NCBI RefSeq assembly: GCF_013415485.1
Contig: NZ_JACBXS010000007.1
Coordinates: 1 to 64,000, forward strand
DNA from: Rhabdonatronobacter sediminivivens
GTDB taxonomy: Bacteria > Pseudomonadota > Alphaproteobacteria > Rhodobacterales > Rhodobacteraceae
Direction of reading: 5' to 3'
Length of the DNA stretch: 64,000 nucleotides
The position numbers and the translations under genes are program-made. Positions 26,020 through 34,838 of the stretch are shown here, piece after piece. Positions within the stretch are counted from its first letter, which is position 1; every line of letters starts with the position of its first letter. The notes under the pieces were generated by a model, which saw only the letters and a program-made list of their open reading frames with translations, was not told where the DNA came from and searched no databases.

Positions 26020-27996
26020 ATGCGCTGGATTTTCCGATTTCTGGGGGTCTTGGCCTCGATCGCCGTGCTGGCGTTGCTGGCGCTGTTTCTGATCCCGACT
26101 GAACGCATCGCCGTCATTGCCGCCGAACGGTTTCAGGCTGCCACAGGCCGGGCGCTGAGCATCGAGGGCGCGGTGCGCCCTTCGATCTATCCACTGATCG
26201 GGGTGCGGATGGAGGCGGTGACGCTGGCCAATGCGCCCTGGTCCGAGGCCGGGCCGATGCTGCAGGCCGAAGGCATCGATGTGGGGCTGGATGTCGCCGC
26301 GCTCTGGGCCGGGGATATCGTGATCCGGCGGTTGGAACTGCGCGCGCCGCGGCTGCTGCTGGAACGCGCCGCCGATGGGCAGGAGAACTGGCAATTGGCC
26401 CCTGCGGGCGACGGGGGCGGCGCGGGGGGCAGCGGCCAACCCGGGCGCGAGATCACGCTCGATCTGGCCGAAATCAGCGATGGGCAGGTGATTTTCCGCG
26501 ATCATGGCACAGGGACGGGGTTCGCGGCCTCGGGGCTGGATCTGGATCTGCGCCTGCCGGACCCCGCGCGCGAGGCGACGCTGCGCGGACGCGGGGTGGT
26601 CAACGGGCAGGACGTGACACTGGATCTGACGCTGGCCCGTCCGCGCGCGCTGCTGGAGGGGCAGGTCTCAGCCGTGACGCTGCGGGCCGAAGGCGCGGGC
26701 GCGCGGCTGGGTTTTGACGGGCGCATGGGGGTCGCGCCGATGTCGGCTGAGGGGCAACTGGATCTGGACGTGCCCTCGGCGCAGCCGGCGCTGGCCTTGC
26801 TGGGCTTGGCCGGGGTTGAATTGCCAACGGCGCTTGTCCCGCTGCGGGTTTCGGGGCAGTTGACGCGCAGCGCCGAGGGCAGCCTGCATCTGCGTGAGGG
26901 GGCCCTTGCCCTTGGCCCCAACCGGATGCGCGGCGCGCTTGATCTGCGCCCGGGCAGCGAGCGGCCACATCTGACCGCGCAGCTTGCCGCCGATGCGCTG
27001 GATCTGCGCGCCTTTGGTGGGGCGCCGGGGGGCGGTGGCGGCGGGGCGCCGGGCTGGTCGCGCGCACCGCTGAATCTGGCGGCACTGGGGGGGGTGGATG
27101 CCGAAATCTCTCTGACCGCGCCATCGGTGGAAACGGGAATCGTGCGGCTGGATCAGACCCGGCTGGGCCTGCGACTGGACAATGCCCGGGCCGTCTTCGA
27201 TCTGCGTGAGCTGCGCCTGTTTGACGGGGTGCTGACCGGCGAGTTCGTTCTGAACGGCCGGGGCAGCGGTTCGGTCGGCGGGGATCTGCGGGCCGCGGAT
27301 GTGGCGCTCTTGCCTTTCCTGCGCGATCTGGCCGGGTTTGAACGCCTTCAGGGGCAGGGCAACATGCAGCTACGGTTCCTGGGCGTGGGCGATTCCCTGC
27401 ATGCGATCATGACCAGTCTTTCCGGCGAAGGGCGGATCGATCTGGGGCAGGGAGAGATCATCGGGCTGGATCTTGCCGGGATGCTCCGCAACCTCGACCT
27501 TGGGTATATGGGGGAGGGCGCGCGCACCATCTATGACAGCATCAGCGGCAGCTTCACCATGGAGGGCGGGGTGCTGCGCAATGATGATCTGCGGCTGACG
27601 GCATCGCGGCTGGATGTCACCGGGCGCGGAACGGTGGGGCTGGGAGAGCGCGTTCTGAACTATCGCGTCACCCCCGAGGCCATGCGCGACCCCGAAACCG
27701 GCCAGGCCCTGCGCGTGCCGGTGCTGATCACCGGGCCATGGGAGGCGCCGCGCTTCCGGCTGGATCTGGAAGGGTTGGCGCAGGACCGTTTGCGTGAGGA
27801 GCAGCAGCGCCTGGAAGAGATCGCCCGCGATGAAGCGCGCCGCCGAGAGCAGGATCTGCGGGACCGGGCCGAGCGTGCGTTGCAGGAGCGTCTGGGCGTG
27901 GAACGCGGCGCGGGCGAATCGCTTGAGGATGCTGCCCGCCGCAGGCTGGAACAGGAGATCGGGCGCGGGCTGGGCCGGTTGCTGGGCGGTGACTGA
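26020..27996 (+). CDS. AsmA family protein
   Basis: A 658-residue AsmA-like protein: one N-terminal transmembrane anchor (FRFLGVLASIAVLALLALFL), an AsmA N-terminal domain (ERFQAATGRALSIEGAVRPSIYPLIGVRMEAVTLANAPW), and a C-terminal AsmA_2 region (MQLRFLGVGDSLHAIMTSLSGEGRIDLGQGEIIGLDLAGMLRNLD is recognisable in part). The C-terminal 60 residues are a charged Arg/Glu helix that may form a coiled coil. AsmA-like proteins bridge inner and outer membranes and are linked to phospholipid transport and outer-membrane integrity. Followed by a strong terminator. Confidence 0.88.
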   Translation: MRWIFRFLGVLASIAVLALLALFLIPTERIAVIAAERFQAATGRALSIEGAVRPSIYPLIGVRMEAVTLANAPWSEAGPMLQAEGIDVGLDVAALWAGDIVIRRLELRAPRLLLERAADGQENWQLAPAGDGGGAGGSGQPGREITLDLAEISDGQVIFRDHGTGTGFAASGLDLDLRLPDPAREATLRGRGVVNGQDVTLDLTLARPRALLEGQVSAVTLRAEGAGARLGFDGRMGVAPMSAEGQLDLDVPSAQPALALLGLAGVELPTALVPLRVSGQLTRSAEGSLHLREGALALGPNRMRGALDLRPGSERPHLTAQLAADALDLRAFGGAPGGGGGGAPGWSRAPLNLAALGGVDAEISLTAPSVETGIVRLDQTRLGLRLDNARAVFDLRELRLFDGVLTGEFVLNGRGSGSVGGDLRAADVALLPFLRDLAGFERLQGQGNMQLRFLGVGDSLHAIMTSLSGEGRIDLGQGEIIGLDLAGMLRNLDLGYMGEGARTIYDSISGSFTMEGGVLRNDDLRLTASRLDVTGRGTVGLGERVLNYRVTPEAMRDPETGQALRVPVLITGPWEAPRFRLDLEGLAQDRLREEQQRLEEIARDEARRREQDLRDRAERALQERLGVERGAGESLEDAARRRLEQEIGRGLGRLLGGD

Positions 27997-28034
27997 TCCT
28001 GCATGATCCGGCGCGGGGCTGCTTGTCATGCGCC

Positions 28035-28079
28035 AAGGCGCCCCCGAGCCGCGCCCCGCGCGCCTCGGGGGCGCCTTTT
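28035..28079 (+). terminator. Rho-independent terminator after the asmA-like gene
   Basis: Perfect 12-bp stem GGCGCCCCCGAG / CTCGGGGGCGCC (extended by AA/TT) with a 15-nt loop, ending in TTTT. Confidence 0.85.
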
Positions 28080-28231
28080 GATGGTGTGGCCCCTTGCCCC
28101 GCTTGTCGGCAGCTTCCCTGCGGCCTCGGCCACGAATTGCTTGCCCGCCGCAAGGAGCAGCATATCATTCACGCAGTTTTCATCGGCGATCCCCAGGCCG
28201 GGCATTGCCGCCAGCAAAGGATATCCTGCGC

Positions 28232-28720
28232 TTGCCGTATCAAATGACCCGTGACAGTGACGCCTTGGTCCGGATCCAGGTGACCCCGAACCGGTCGCTT
28301 GGCACGCGTGGCTTTGTCTGGTTCATCGGCCTGACGGCTGGCTTCCTTGCGTTGCCGATGGTTGCCGTGGTGGGCACCATGGTGCTGTGGGGGTTGCTGC
28401 CCTTCATGGGGGCGGCGCTCTGGGGGGTATGGTACGCGCTGAACCGCAACAATGCCGACCGCGCCCGCCTGCGTGAGGAACTGACGTTGAGCCGTGACCA
28501 GATGCATCTGACCCGCTATCAACCGCGTGGCGCCCCTCTTACATGGGCGGCCAACCCCTATTGGGTGCAGTTGAAACTGACCGAGAAGGGCGGTCCGGTG
28601 GAGCAGTACCTGACCCTTTCGGGCGGCGGGCGCGAGGTTGAGCTGGGGGGCTTCCTGAGCCCCGAGGAGCGCGTGCAACTGCATGAAGACCTGCACCGCG
28701 TGCTGGCGCGCCTACGCTGA
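28232..28720 (+). CDS. DUF2244 membrane protein
   Basis: A protein of about 162 residues with two adjacent transmembrane helices (GFVWFIGLTAGFLALPMVAV and LWGLLPFMGAALWGVWYAL) and a soluble C-terminal domain, matching DUF2244. Rhodobacterales members usually begin with PYQW-type sequence, which points to a TTG start at 28232 (LPYQMTRDSD) with AAAGGA 11 bp upstream; the next ATG is four codons later. In this order the family is often found near cytochrome oxidase or phospholipid genes. Function is unknown. Confidence 0.75.
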   Translation: MPYQMTRDSDALVRIQVTPNRSLGTRGFVWFIGLTAGFLALPMVAVVGTMVLWGLLPFMGAALWGVWYALNRNNADRARLREELTLSRDQMHLTRYQPRGAPLTWAANPYWVQLKLTEKGGPVEQYLTLSGGGREVELGGFLSPEERVQLHEDLHRVLARLR

Positions 28721-28771
28721 GCGGCAGCCAATTGCGCTTTCACGCGCCCGCGTTCTGTCCTACACAAAGCC

Positions 28772-29440
28772 ATGCGCTGGACCGTACCAAATATCCTGAC
28801 GATTCTGCGTCTGCTGGCCGCCCCGGGCGTGGCGGTCATGTTCCTGTATTTCCACCGCCCCTGGGCGGATTGGTTCGCCCTGGCGCTGTTTGCGCTGGCC
28901 GCGATCACCGATTTCTTTGACGGCTATCTGGCGCGGTCCTGGAAACAGGAAAGCCGCATTGGCGCCATGCTGGACCCCATTGCCGACAAGGCCATGGTGG
29001 TGATCGCGCTTCTGGTGATCACCGGCTATTCGGGCATGGACCCCTGGCTGATCCTGCCCGCCACGGTCATCCTGTTCCGCGAAGTCTTCGTCTCCGGCCT
29101 GCGCGAGTATCTGGGCGACCGGTCCGGGCTGCTGAAGGTCACCGCCCTTGCCAAGTGGAAAACCACGGCCCAGATGGTGGCTATCGCGGTGCTGTTCCTG
29201 GCCATGGGGCTGGAGTATGTGCGCGAAAACGCGCAGGCGCGCGAACACGCCGCCTTGCTGGAAACCCTGGCCGAGCTGGGGTCCGAGGAGTTGAACGTGG
29301 TGGTGGTGGCCGAATTCGGCGGCAATATCGTGTGGAACACCGGGTTGGCGCTGGTCTGGATCGCGGCCATCATGACGCTGATCACCGGCTGGGACTACTT
29401 CCGCAAATCCCTGCCGCTGCTCAAGGATGACGCAACATGA
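28772..29440 (+). CDS. pgsA: CDP-diacylglycerol--glycerol-3-phosphate 3-phosphatidyltransferase
   Basis: A 222-residue membrane CDP-alcohol phosphatidyltransferase that makes phosphatidylglycerophosphate, the first step to phosphatidylglycerol and cardiolipin. The family motif D-G-x2-A-R-x8-G-x3-D-x3-D is visible as DGYLARSWKQESRIGAMLDPIADK (written here in full only as its landmarks: DGYLAR at about residue 50, G at 62, DPIAD at 66-70). A stretch of about 30 residues before the last helix is unusually long and polar. Its stop overlaps moaD by ATGA. Confidence 0.92.
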   Translation: MRWTVPNILTILRLLAAPGVAVMFLYFHRPWADWFALALFALAAITDFFDGYLARSWKQESRIGAMLDPIADKAMVVIALLVITGYSGMDPWLILPATVILFREVFVSGLREYLGDRSGLLKVTALAKWKTTAQMVAIAVLFLAMGLEYVRENAQAREHAALLETLAELGSEELNVVVVAEFGGNIVWNTGLALVWIAAIMTLITGWDYFRKSLPLLKDDAT

Positions 29441-29688
29441 AACTGGATGTGCTGTATTTCGCCTGGGTGCGCGAACGTATTGGCGAACCGCGCGAGACCG
29501 TGGACACCGACGCCACCACCGTGGCCGATCTGGTCCGCGAACTCAGCGCGCGCGAGGATCGCTACGCGCTGGCGTTCTCGGACCTGTCGGCGCTGCGCGT
29601 GGCGGTGGATCAGGAACTCACCGCTTTTGACGCGCCTCTGGCAGGCGCACGAGAGGTCGCGTTCTTCCCGCCCATGACCGGGGGCTAG
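29437..29688 (+). CDS. moaD: Molybdopterin synthase sulfur-carrier subunit MoaD
   Basis: An 83-residue ubiquitin-fold sulfur carrier ending in the required Gly-Gly (FFPPMTGG), the site of adenylation and thiocarboxylation by MoeB. It delivers sulfur to cyclic pyranopterin monophosphate within the MoaD-MoaE complex. Overlaps pgsA by four bases and is followed by moaE after five bases. Confidence 0.93.
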   Translation: MKLDVLYFAWVRERIGEPRETVDTDATTVADLVRELSAREDRYALAFSDLSALRVAVDQELTAFDAPLAGAREVAFFPPMTGG

Positions 29689-29693
29689 GTCCC

Positions 29694-30131
29694 ATGTCCG
29701 TGCGTATCCAGCAAGAGCCCTTTGATTTTGGTGCCGAATGTGACCGTTTTGCCGCCGGGCGCAGCGATACGGGCGCGGTGGTGACCTTTTGCGGGATCGT
29801 GCGCGATGACGGCGGGCTGCACGCCATGGAGATCGAGCATTACCCGGGCATGACCGCATCGGCCATCACTGCCATGGTGGACACCGCGCGCACCCGCTGG
29901 GCGCTGACCGATGCGCTGGTGATCCATCGCTTCGGCCCCCTTGGCCCCGGCGAGCGCATCATGATGGTGGCCACCGCGGCACCCCACCGGGCGGATGCCT
30001 TTGCCGCCGCCGAGTATCTGATGGATTACCTCAAGTCTCGCGCGCCCTTCTGGAAGAAGGAGCGCACCGCCGAGGGCGCCCATTGGGTTGCGGCCAAGGA
30101 GGCCGATGAGGACGCCCTGTCGCGCTGGTAG
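29694..30131 (+). CDS. moaE: Molybdopterin synthase catalytic subunit MoaE
   Basis: A 145-residue catalytic subunit of molybdopterin synthase. Conserved features include GAVVTFCGIVRD, the RFGPLGPGERIMMVATAAPHR segment with the active-site Arg/His, and the late KSRAPFWKKERT with the catalytic lysines. Works with MoaD to make the molybdenum cofactor that the xanthine-dehydrogenase-type protein at 17-19 kb would need. Confidence 0.94.
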   Translation: MSVRIQQEPFDFGAECDRFAAGRSDTGAVVTFCGIVRDDGGLHAMEIEHYPGMTASAITAMVDTARTRWALTDALVIHRFGPLGPGERIMMVATAAPHRADAFAAAEYLMDYLKSRAPFWKKERTAEGAHWVAAKEADEDALSRW

Positions 30132-30271
30132 CCGCGCGCCCATTGCCACCCCGCGCCCCTCGGCCCGTTCCCGGACATATGCTTTCGACCACTGCGGCGC
30201 AGGCCGCGGATGCGCCATGGGCTGCAACAGGCAGGGGTTTTCTGCTTGCCTTCAGGGAAGCGCGCCTGCTG

Positions 30272-30292
30272 ATTGATACATAATTGATTTAC
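30272..30292 (-). promoter_or_regulatory. 21-bp direct-repeat operator upstream of the sulfoquinovose operon
   Basis: Read on the minus strand this is two copies of GTNNATCAAT-like half-sites (GTAAATCAAT, one base, ATGTATCAAT) on an 11-bp repeat. It is 19/21 identical to the site at 37735-37755 before the GntR gene. It lies 68 bp upstream of the monooxygenase start in a short AT-rich block. Confidence 0.75.
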
Positions 30293-30359
30293 GTTTATCC
30301 AGATGCTATGCAGGCCTAGTGCAGGGCAATCAACGATCCTGCAACGGGGGGAGGACTGG

Positions 30360-31517
30360 ATGAGCGTTGTGCCGGTGAAATCTGCCGATCTGGATGCCGC
30401 CGAGGTATCCTGGTTCGCGGCACTCTGTTCGGATGACTATCGGTTTCTGGGCGTGCCCGAGGGCGATCTGCGCTCCAGCTGGGCGCATTGTTCCTCGATC
30501 CTGCAGCGGGCCGAGGCCAACGGCTTTCGCAACATCCTGTGCCCCTCCAGCTATCAGGTGGGGCAGGACACGCTGAGCTTCGTGGCCGCCGGGTCCCAGG
30601 TGACCGACCGGATCAACATGCTGGCCGCCATCCGCTGCGGAGAGATGCAGCCGATCATGCTGGCGCGCACCGTGGCCACGCTGGACCACATGCTGCAGGG
30701 GCGGCTGACGCTGAATGTGATCTCCAGCGATTTTCCGGGCGAAAAGGCCGACAGCGCCTATCGGTACCGGCGCAGCCATGAGGTCGTCCAGATCCTGCGC
30801 CAGGCGTGGGAGCGTGACGAGATCAGCCATGAGGGCGAGATCTACCAATTCCACAAGGTGCCCTCGGCCCCCGCGAAACCCTATCAGCAGAACGGCGGCC
30901 CGCTTCTGTATTTCGGCGGCTACAGTCCTGCGGCGCTGGAGCTCTGCGCGGCGCAGTGTGATGTCTATCTGATGTGGCCCGAACCAAAGGACCAGATCGC
31001 CGCGCGGATGCAGGCGGTGGCCGAGCGCGCCGAAGCCCATGGCAGAGTGCTGGATTACGGGCTGCGCGTGCATGTGATCGTACGCGACACCGAGGCCGAG
31101 GCCCGCGACTATGCCGAGCATCTGGTCAGCCAGCTCGATGACGAATTCGGCCGTACCATCCGGGATCGCGCGCATGATGCGGGCTCGCTGGGTGTGTCGC
31201 ATCAGGCCCGCGCGCGCGAACTGGCCGATCAGTTCGGCTATGTGGAGCCGCATCTGTGGACCGGCGTGGGGCGGGCACGCTCGGGCTGCGGGGCGGCGCT
31301 GGTGGGCAGCGCCGATCAGGTCCTGTCCGAGATCGAGGCCTATCGCGCCATGGGCATCCGGGCCTTCATCTTCTCGGGCTATCCGCATCTGGATGAATGC
31401 GACCAGTTCGGCCGTCTGGTCATGCCTGAGCTGAAGACCTGTTCGCTGCCGCATGAATACGGGCGGGTTCCGGCCACCACCCCGCCGACCCCATTGGGAA
31501 TTGGAGAGCGAGCATGA
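30360..31517 (+). CDS. smoC: FMNH2-dependent sulfonate monooxygenase, probable sulfoquinovose monooxygenase SmoC
   Basis: A 385-residue luciferase-like (LLM) flavin-dependent monooxygenase of the SsuD branch. Family landmarks are ILQRAEANGFRNILCP, LAAIRCGEMQPIMLARTVATLDHMLQGRLTLNVIS, SDFPGEKADSAYRYRRSHEVVQIL and YFGGYSPAALELCA. In this class FMNH2 and O2 oxidise the C-S bond of a sulfonate, giving sulfite and an aldehyde. Association with an aldo/keto reductase, sugar ABC transporter and flavin reductase points to sulfoquinovose rather than an alkanesulfonate; the aldehyde would be 6-oxo-glucose. Start MSVVPVKS follows GGGGAGGAC; a 19-codon longer frame lacks such a site. Confidence 0.82.
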   Translation: MSVVPVKSADLDAAEVSWFAALCSDDYRFLGVPEGDLRSSWAHCSSILQRAEANGFRNILCPSSYQVGQDTLSFVAAGSQVTDRINMLAAIRCGEMQPIMLARTVATLDHMLQGRLTLNVISSDFPGEKADSAYRYRRSHEVVQILRQAWERDEISHEGEIYQFHKVPSAPAKPYQQNGGPLLYFGGYSPAALELCAAQCDVYLMWPEPKDQIAARMQAVAERAEAHGRVLDYGLRVHVIVRDTEAEARDYAEHLVSQLDDEFGRTIRDRAHDAGSLGVSHQARARELADQFGYVEPHLWTGVGRARSGCGAALVGSADQVLSEIEAYRAMGIRAFIFSGYPHLDECDQFGRLVMPELKTCSLPHEYGRVPATTPPTPLGIGERA

Positions 31518-31533
31518 TGGCCGGAGAATTCAA

Positions 31534-32436
31534 ATGATGGAACGCGTGGAGCTTCCGGGCGGCGTGGCCCTGTCGCGGCTGGTCTATGGCATGTGGCGGC
31601 TGGGCGATGACACGGACACCCGCCCCGCCCATGTCCAGGCCAAGATCGAGGCCTGTCTGACCCAGGGCGTCACCACCATGGATCAGGCCGATATCTATGG
31701 CGACTATGGCGCCGAGGCCCTGCTGGGCGCCGCCCTGCGCGCCGCCCCCGGCTTGCGCGATCGGTTGGAGATCGTCACCAAATGCGACATCGTGGCCCCT
31801 GTGGGCCGCTATGCGGATGCGCGGGTGAAGCATTATGACACCTCGCCCGCGCATATCCGGGCGTCGGTCGAGGCATCCTTGCAGCATATGGCGACGGATC
31901 GGATTGATCTGCTATTGATCCACCGCCCCGATCCTCTGATGGACCACCACGCCACCGGCCAGGTGCTGGACGCGCTGGTGGCCGAGGGCAAGCTCCGCGC
32001 CGTGGGGGTGTCGAACTTCCGCCCCTGGGACTGGGAGCTGCTGCAATCGGCCATGACCACGCCGCTGGCCACCAACCAGATCGAACTCAGCCTGCTGTCG
32101 CGCGCGGCCTTCACCAATGGCGATCTGGCGCATCTGCAGCGGCTGGGCGTGCCGCCCATGGCCTGGTCGCCGCTGGCGGGGGGCGCGCTCTTTGGCACCG
32201 GCGCAGAAGCCGCGCGGCTGGCGCCGGTGCTGGCGCGGATGGGGGCCGCAGCGGGGGTGGGCGCGGATGCCGTGGCCGTGGCCTGGCTGCTGGCGCATCC
32301 CGCGCGGATCCTGCCGGTGCTGGGCACCAACAGTCTGGATCGGATCGCGCGGATATCGGACGCGCTGCGCGTCAACCTTGACCGGCAGGACTGGTTCGAA
32401 CTCTGGACCGCCGCCGCCGGGGCCGAGGTGCCCTGA
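31534..32436 (+). CDS. smoB: Aldo/keto reductase, probable 6-oxo-glucose reductase SmoB
   Basis: A 300-residue aldo/keto reductase with the full catalytic tetrad: Asp and Tyr in DQADIYGDYGAE (about residues 49-54), Lys in VTKCDIVA (about 83) and His in LLIHRPDPL (about 128). NADPH-contact regions GVSNFRPWDWELL and AWSPLAGGALFG are present. In the sulfo-SMO pathway the equivalent enzyme reduces 6-oxo-glucose, released by the monooxygenase, to glucose. Start at the double ATG (31534/31537) with GGAG upstream; the frame opens earlier inside the smoC gene. Confidence 0.8.
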   Translation: MMERVELPGGVALSRLVYGMWRLGDDTDTRPAHVQAKIEACLTQGVTTMDQADIYGDYGAEALLGAALRAAPGLRDRLEIVTKCDIVAPVGRYADARVKHYDTSPAHIRASVEASLQHMATDRIDLLLIHRPDPLMDHHATGQVLDALVAEGKLRAVGVSNFRPWDWELLQSAMTTPLATNQIELSLLSRAAFTNGDLAHLQRLGVPPMAWSPLAGGALFGTGAEAARLAPVLARMGAAAGVGADAVAVAWLLAHPARILPVLGTNSLDRIARISDALRVNLDRQDWFELWTAAAGAEVP

Positions 32437-32446
32437 CGCAATCACA

Positions 32447-32473
32447 GGCCCACCGAAGGGGGAGCGGTGGGCC
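32447..32473 (+). other. Intercistronic hairpin before the binding-protein gene
   Basis: Perfect 9-bp stem GGCCCACCG / CGGTGGGCC with a 9-nt loop, 32 bp before the smoF start codon and without a T-run. Probably a processing or mRNA-stability element rather than a terminator. Confidence 0.55.
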
Positions 32474-32505
32474 ATGACAGTTGAAACATGACGGGAGGAA
32501 CCACA

Positions 32506-33768
32506 ATGAAACGGATACTTGCCACCACCGCCACACTGGCGCTGAGCGCGGGCATGGCCCACGCGCAGGAGCTGCGCTTCATGTGCTATCAGGACGGCAC
32601 CGAATGCCAGGCCTGGGAGGCGCAGTTCGAGACCTTCCACGCGGAAAACCCCGGCATCACCGTCATCGTGGACGAGGTGCCCTATGCCGCGATCATCGAA
32701 TCCCTGCCCATCCAGCTTGAGGTCGGCGAGGGCCCGGATCTGGCCCGCGTGACCGATTACGGCGGGCTGGCGCGCTACATGCTGGACGTGCGGCCCCATG
32801 TCTCGGACGCCGATGCGATCGAGGCCCGCTATGGCCAGTCGCTGGCCTGGGCGCGGGTGGGCGACAATGCGCCCGATGGCATCTACAACATCGTGGACCA
32901 GCTGACCGCCACGGGCGGCTTTGCCAACAAGACCTTCTTTGAACAGGCCGGGGTGGACATGCCCGAACCCGGCGCCAGCTGGGCGGATTGGGCCGAGGCC
33001 AGCCGCGCCGTGCGCGACGCCGTGGGCGTGGATTTCGCCATGGCCATCGACCGCACCGGCCACCGCTTCGCCGCCCCCGCCATGTCCTTTGGCGCGGCGC
33101 TCTTCGATGACAATGGCGACCCCATTCTGGTGGATGACGGGTTCCGCGCCTTTGCCGAACAATTCGTCGCCTGGCATGAAGACGGCACCATGGCCCGCGA
33201 TGTCTGGGCCGGTGCGGGGGGCGGCACCTATCAGGATGCCGCCGGAGAGTTCATCAACGCCAACCTGGTGATGTACTACTCGGGCAGCTGGCAGATCGGC
33301 CGCTTTGGCCGCGATATCGGCGATATGTTCGACTGGGTGGCCACCGGCGCCATCTGCGGCCCCGAGGCCTGCACCGGGATGCCCGGCGGGGCCGGGATCG
33401 TGGGCTTCAGCCACACCCAGCACCCCGAAGCCGTGGGCGCGGTGATGGAGTTCATCGCCCGTGATGACGTGCAAGCCGCGGTGCTGGCCCAGACCCGCAA
33501 CATTCCCGCAAATGCCATGCTGCAGGAAGCGGGCATCGCCTATGAGGATGTCAGCGAGGATGTGGCCGCGGCCCTTACGGCCTTTGCTGCCTCGATCCCG
33601 TCCTTCTCGGACACGGCCTATGCGTTGCAGGGCTATGCCAACAACCGGGCGATCTATACCTCGATCCCGGCGCGGATCACCCAGGCGATCGTGGGCGAGC
33701 TGAGCCTGGACGAGGCGCTGGAGCGGCTGGACCAGGATATCGCCGACGCGCTGGCCGAAGCGCAGTAA
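32506..33768 (+). CDS. smoF: Sugar ABC transporter substrate-binding protein, probable sulfoquinovosyl glycerol-binding SmoF
   Basis: A 420-residue family 1 periplasmic binding protein. MKRILATTATLALSAGMAHA is a Sec signal peptide with cleavage after AHA, preceded by GGGAGGA, which fixes the start six codons inside the open frame. The mature protein opens ELRFMCYQDGTECQAWEAQ and has TMARDVWAGAGGGTYQDAA and CTGMPGGAGIVGF segments; two cysteine pairs (CYQDGTEC; CGPEAC) could form disulfides. As I recall them, characterised SmoF proteins share these features, and bind sulfoquinovosyl glycerol, the deacylated plant sulfolipid. Flanked on both sides by strong hairpins. Confidence 0.8.
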   Translation: MKRILATTATLALSAGMAHAQELRFMCYQDGTECQAWEAQFETFHAENPGITVIVDEVPYAAIIESLPIQLEVGEGPDLARVTDYGGLARYMLDVRPHVSDADAIEARYGQSLAWARVGDNAPDGIYNIVDQLTATGGFANKTFFEQAGVDMPEPGASWADWAEASRAVRDAVGVDFAMAIDRTGHRFAAPAMSFGAALFDDNGDPILVDDGFRAFAEQFVAWHEDGTMARDVWAGAGGGTYQDAAGEFINANLVMYYSGSWQIGRFGRDIGDMFDWVATGAICGPEACTGMPGGAGIVGFSHTQHPEAVGAVMEFIARDDVQAAVLAQTRNIPANAMLQEAGIAYEDVSEDVAAALTAFAASIPSFSDTAYALQGYANNRAIYTSIPARITQAIVGELSLDEALERLDQDIADALAEAQ

Positions 33769-33782
33769 CACCCGACAGACGG

Positions 33783-33808
33783 CCCGGCCCCGTGGTTTCG
33801 GGGCCGGG
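33783..33808 (+). other. Intercistronic hairpin after the binding-protein gene
   Basis: Perfect 10-bp stem CCCGGCCCCG / CGGGGCCGGG with loop TGGTTT, 15 bp after the smoF stop and 23 bp before the permease start; no T-run. The position is classic for limiting permease relative to binding-protein expression. Confidence 0.65.
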
Positions 33809-33831
33809 GATCGCGCAAGGGGGCTGGGGCG

Positions 33832-34824
33832 ATGGTGCAGATCAGGGCTGCGGGCGTTGCGCTCTATGAAGGGGCGTTCAACCTGCTGGAACGGCCCATG
33901 CTGGCCTTGCAGCGGGTGCTGGGCCAGCACCGGCTGGCCTGGGTGTTCCTGCTGCCGAACCTGCTGATCTTTGGCCTGTTCACCTTTGTGCCGATCATCC
34001 TGAACTTCGCCTTCGCCACCACCTCGGGCGACCGGATCATCATCGGTGACCGCCCGTATGTGGGGGCGGCGAATTTCGCCTCGCTCCTGGACTGCGAAAG
34101 TTACCTGAACCCCAACACCTGCCGGCGTGACCTGTTCTGGCGTGCGGTGCACAACACCGGCTGGTTCGTGGTGCTGCAGGTGGGGTTCATGGTGCTGTTT
34201 TCGCTGATCACCGCGCTGATTCTGAACCGCGATATCGTGCTGCGCGGGTTCTTCCGGGCGGTGTTCTTCTACCCGGTGCTGCTGTCGCCGGTGGTGGTGG
34301 CGCTGATCTGGAAATGGATCCTGCAGCGCAACGGGGTGCTGAACGCCGGGCTGGACTGGGCGGGCTTCGGCACGGTGAACTGGCTGCTCGAGGCCAACTG
34401 GGCCTTCTTCTGGATCGTCTTTGTGTCGATCTGGGCGAACATGGGGTTCTATGTGCTGATCCTGCTGGCGGGGCTGCAATCCATCCCCGGCGATGTCTAT
34501 GAAGCGGCCGAGATGGACGGCACCCCGCGCTGGCGCCAGTTGCTGCGCATCACCCTGCCGTTGCTGATGCCCACCATGCTGGTGGTGCTGGTGCTCTCGC
34601 TCATCCGCGCGGTGCAGGCGTTTGATGAGATCTATGTGCTGACCGGCGGCGGGCCGGGATCGGCCACGACGCTGCTGATCCAGTATATCTATGACGTGGG
34701 CTTTGCCACGCGGCCGCGGGTCTATGGGTTGGCGGCGGCGGCCTCGCTGATGATGGCGGGGGTGCTGTTCGTGCTGACCATGGCGCAGCTGGCCGCCACC
34801 CGCAAACGCGGCGAAGACGGCTGA
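33832..34824 (+). CDS. smoG: Sugar ABC transporter permease (MalF-type), probable SmoG
   Basis: A 330-residue membrane permease of the MalF/UgpA type with about six helices after a 40-residue cytoplasmic N-terminus. The EAA coupling motif to the ATPase is EAAEMDGTPRWRQLLRITLPLL near residue 224. A periplasmic cysteine pair (LDCESYLNPNTCRRD) lies between helices 1 and 2. It partners the following permease and the ATPase at 36.1 kb. Confidence 0.87.
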   Translation: MVQIRAAGVALYEGAFNLLERPMLALQRVLGQHRLAWVFLLPNLLIFGLFTFVPIILNFAFATTSGDRIIIGDRPYVGAANFASLLDCESYLNPNTCRRDLFWRAVHNTGWFVVLQVGFMVLFSLITALILNRDIVLRGFFRAVFFYPVLLSPVVVALIWKWILQRNGVLNAGLDWAGFGTVNWLLEANWAFFWIVFVSIWANMGFYVLILLAGLQSIPGDVYEAAEMDGTPRWRQLLRITLPLLMPTMLVVLVLSLIRAVQAFDEIYVLTGGGPGSATTLLIQYIYDVGFATRPRVYGLAAAASLMMAGVLFVLTMAQLAATRKRGEDG

Positions 34825-34838
34825 AGGGGGGCGGGCGG

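Noticed and set aside
31912-34479. An 855-codon antisense frame across smoB-smoF-smoG
   Set aside because: Low-complexity composition and no recognisable domain; the three sense genes are strongly supported.
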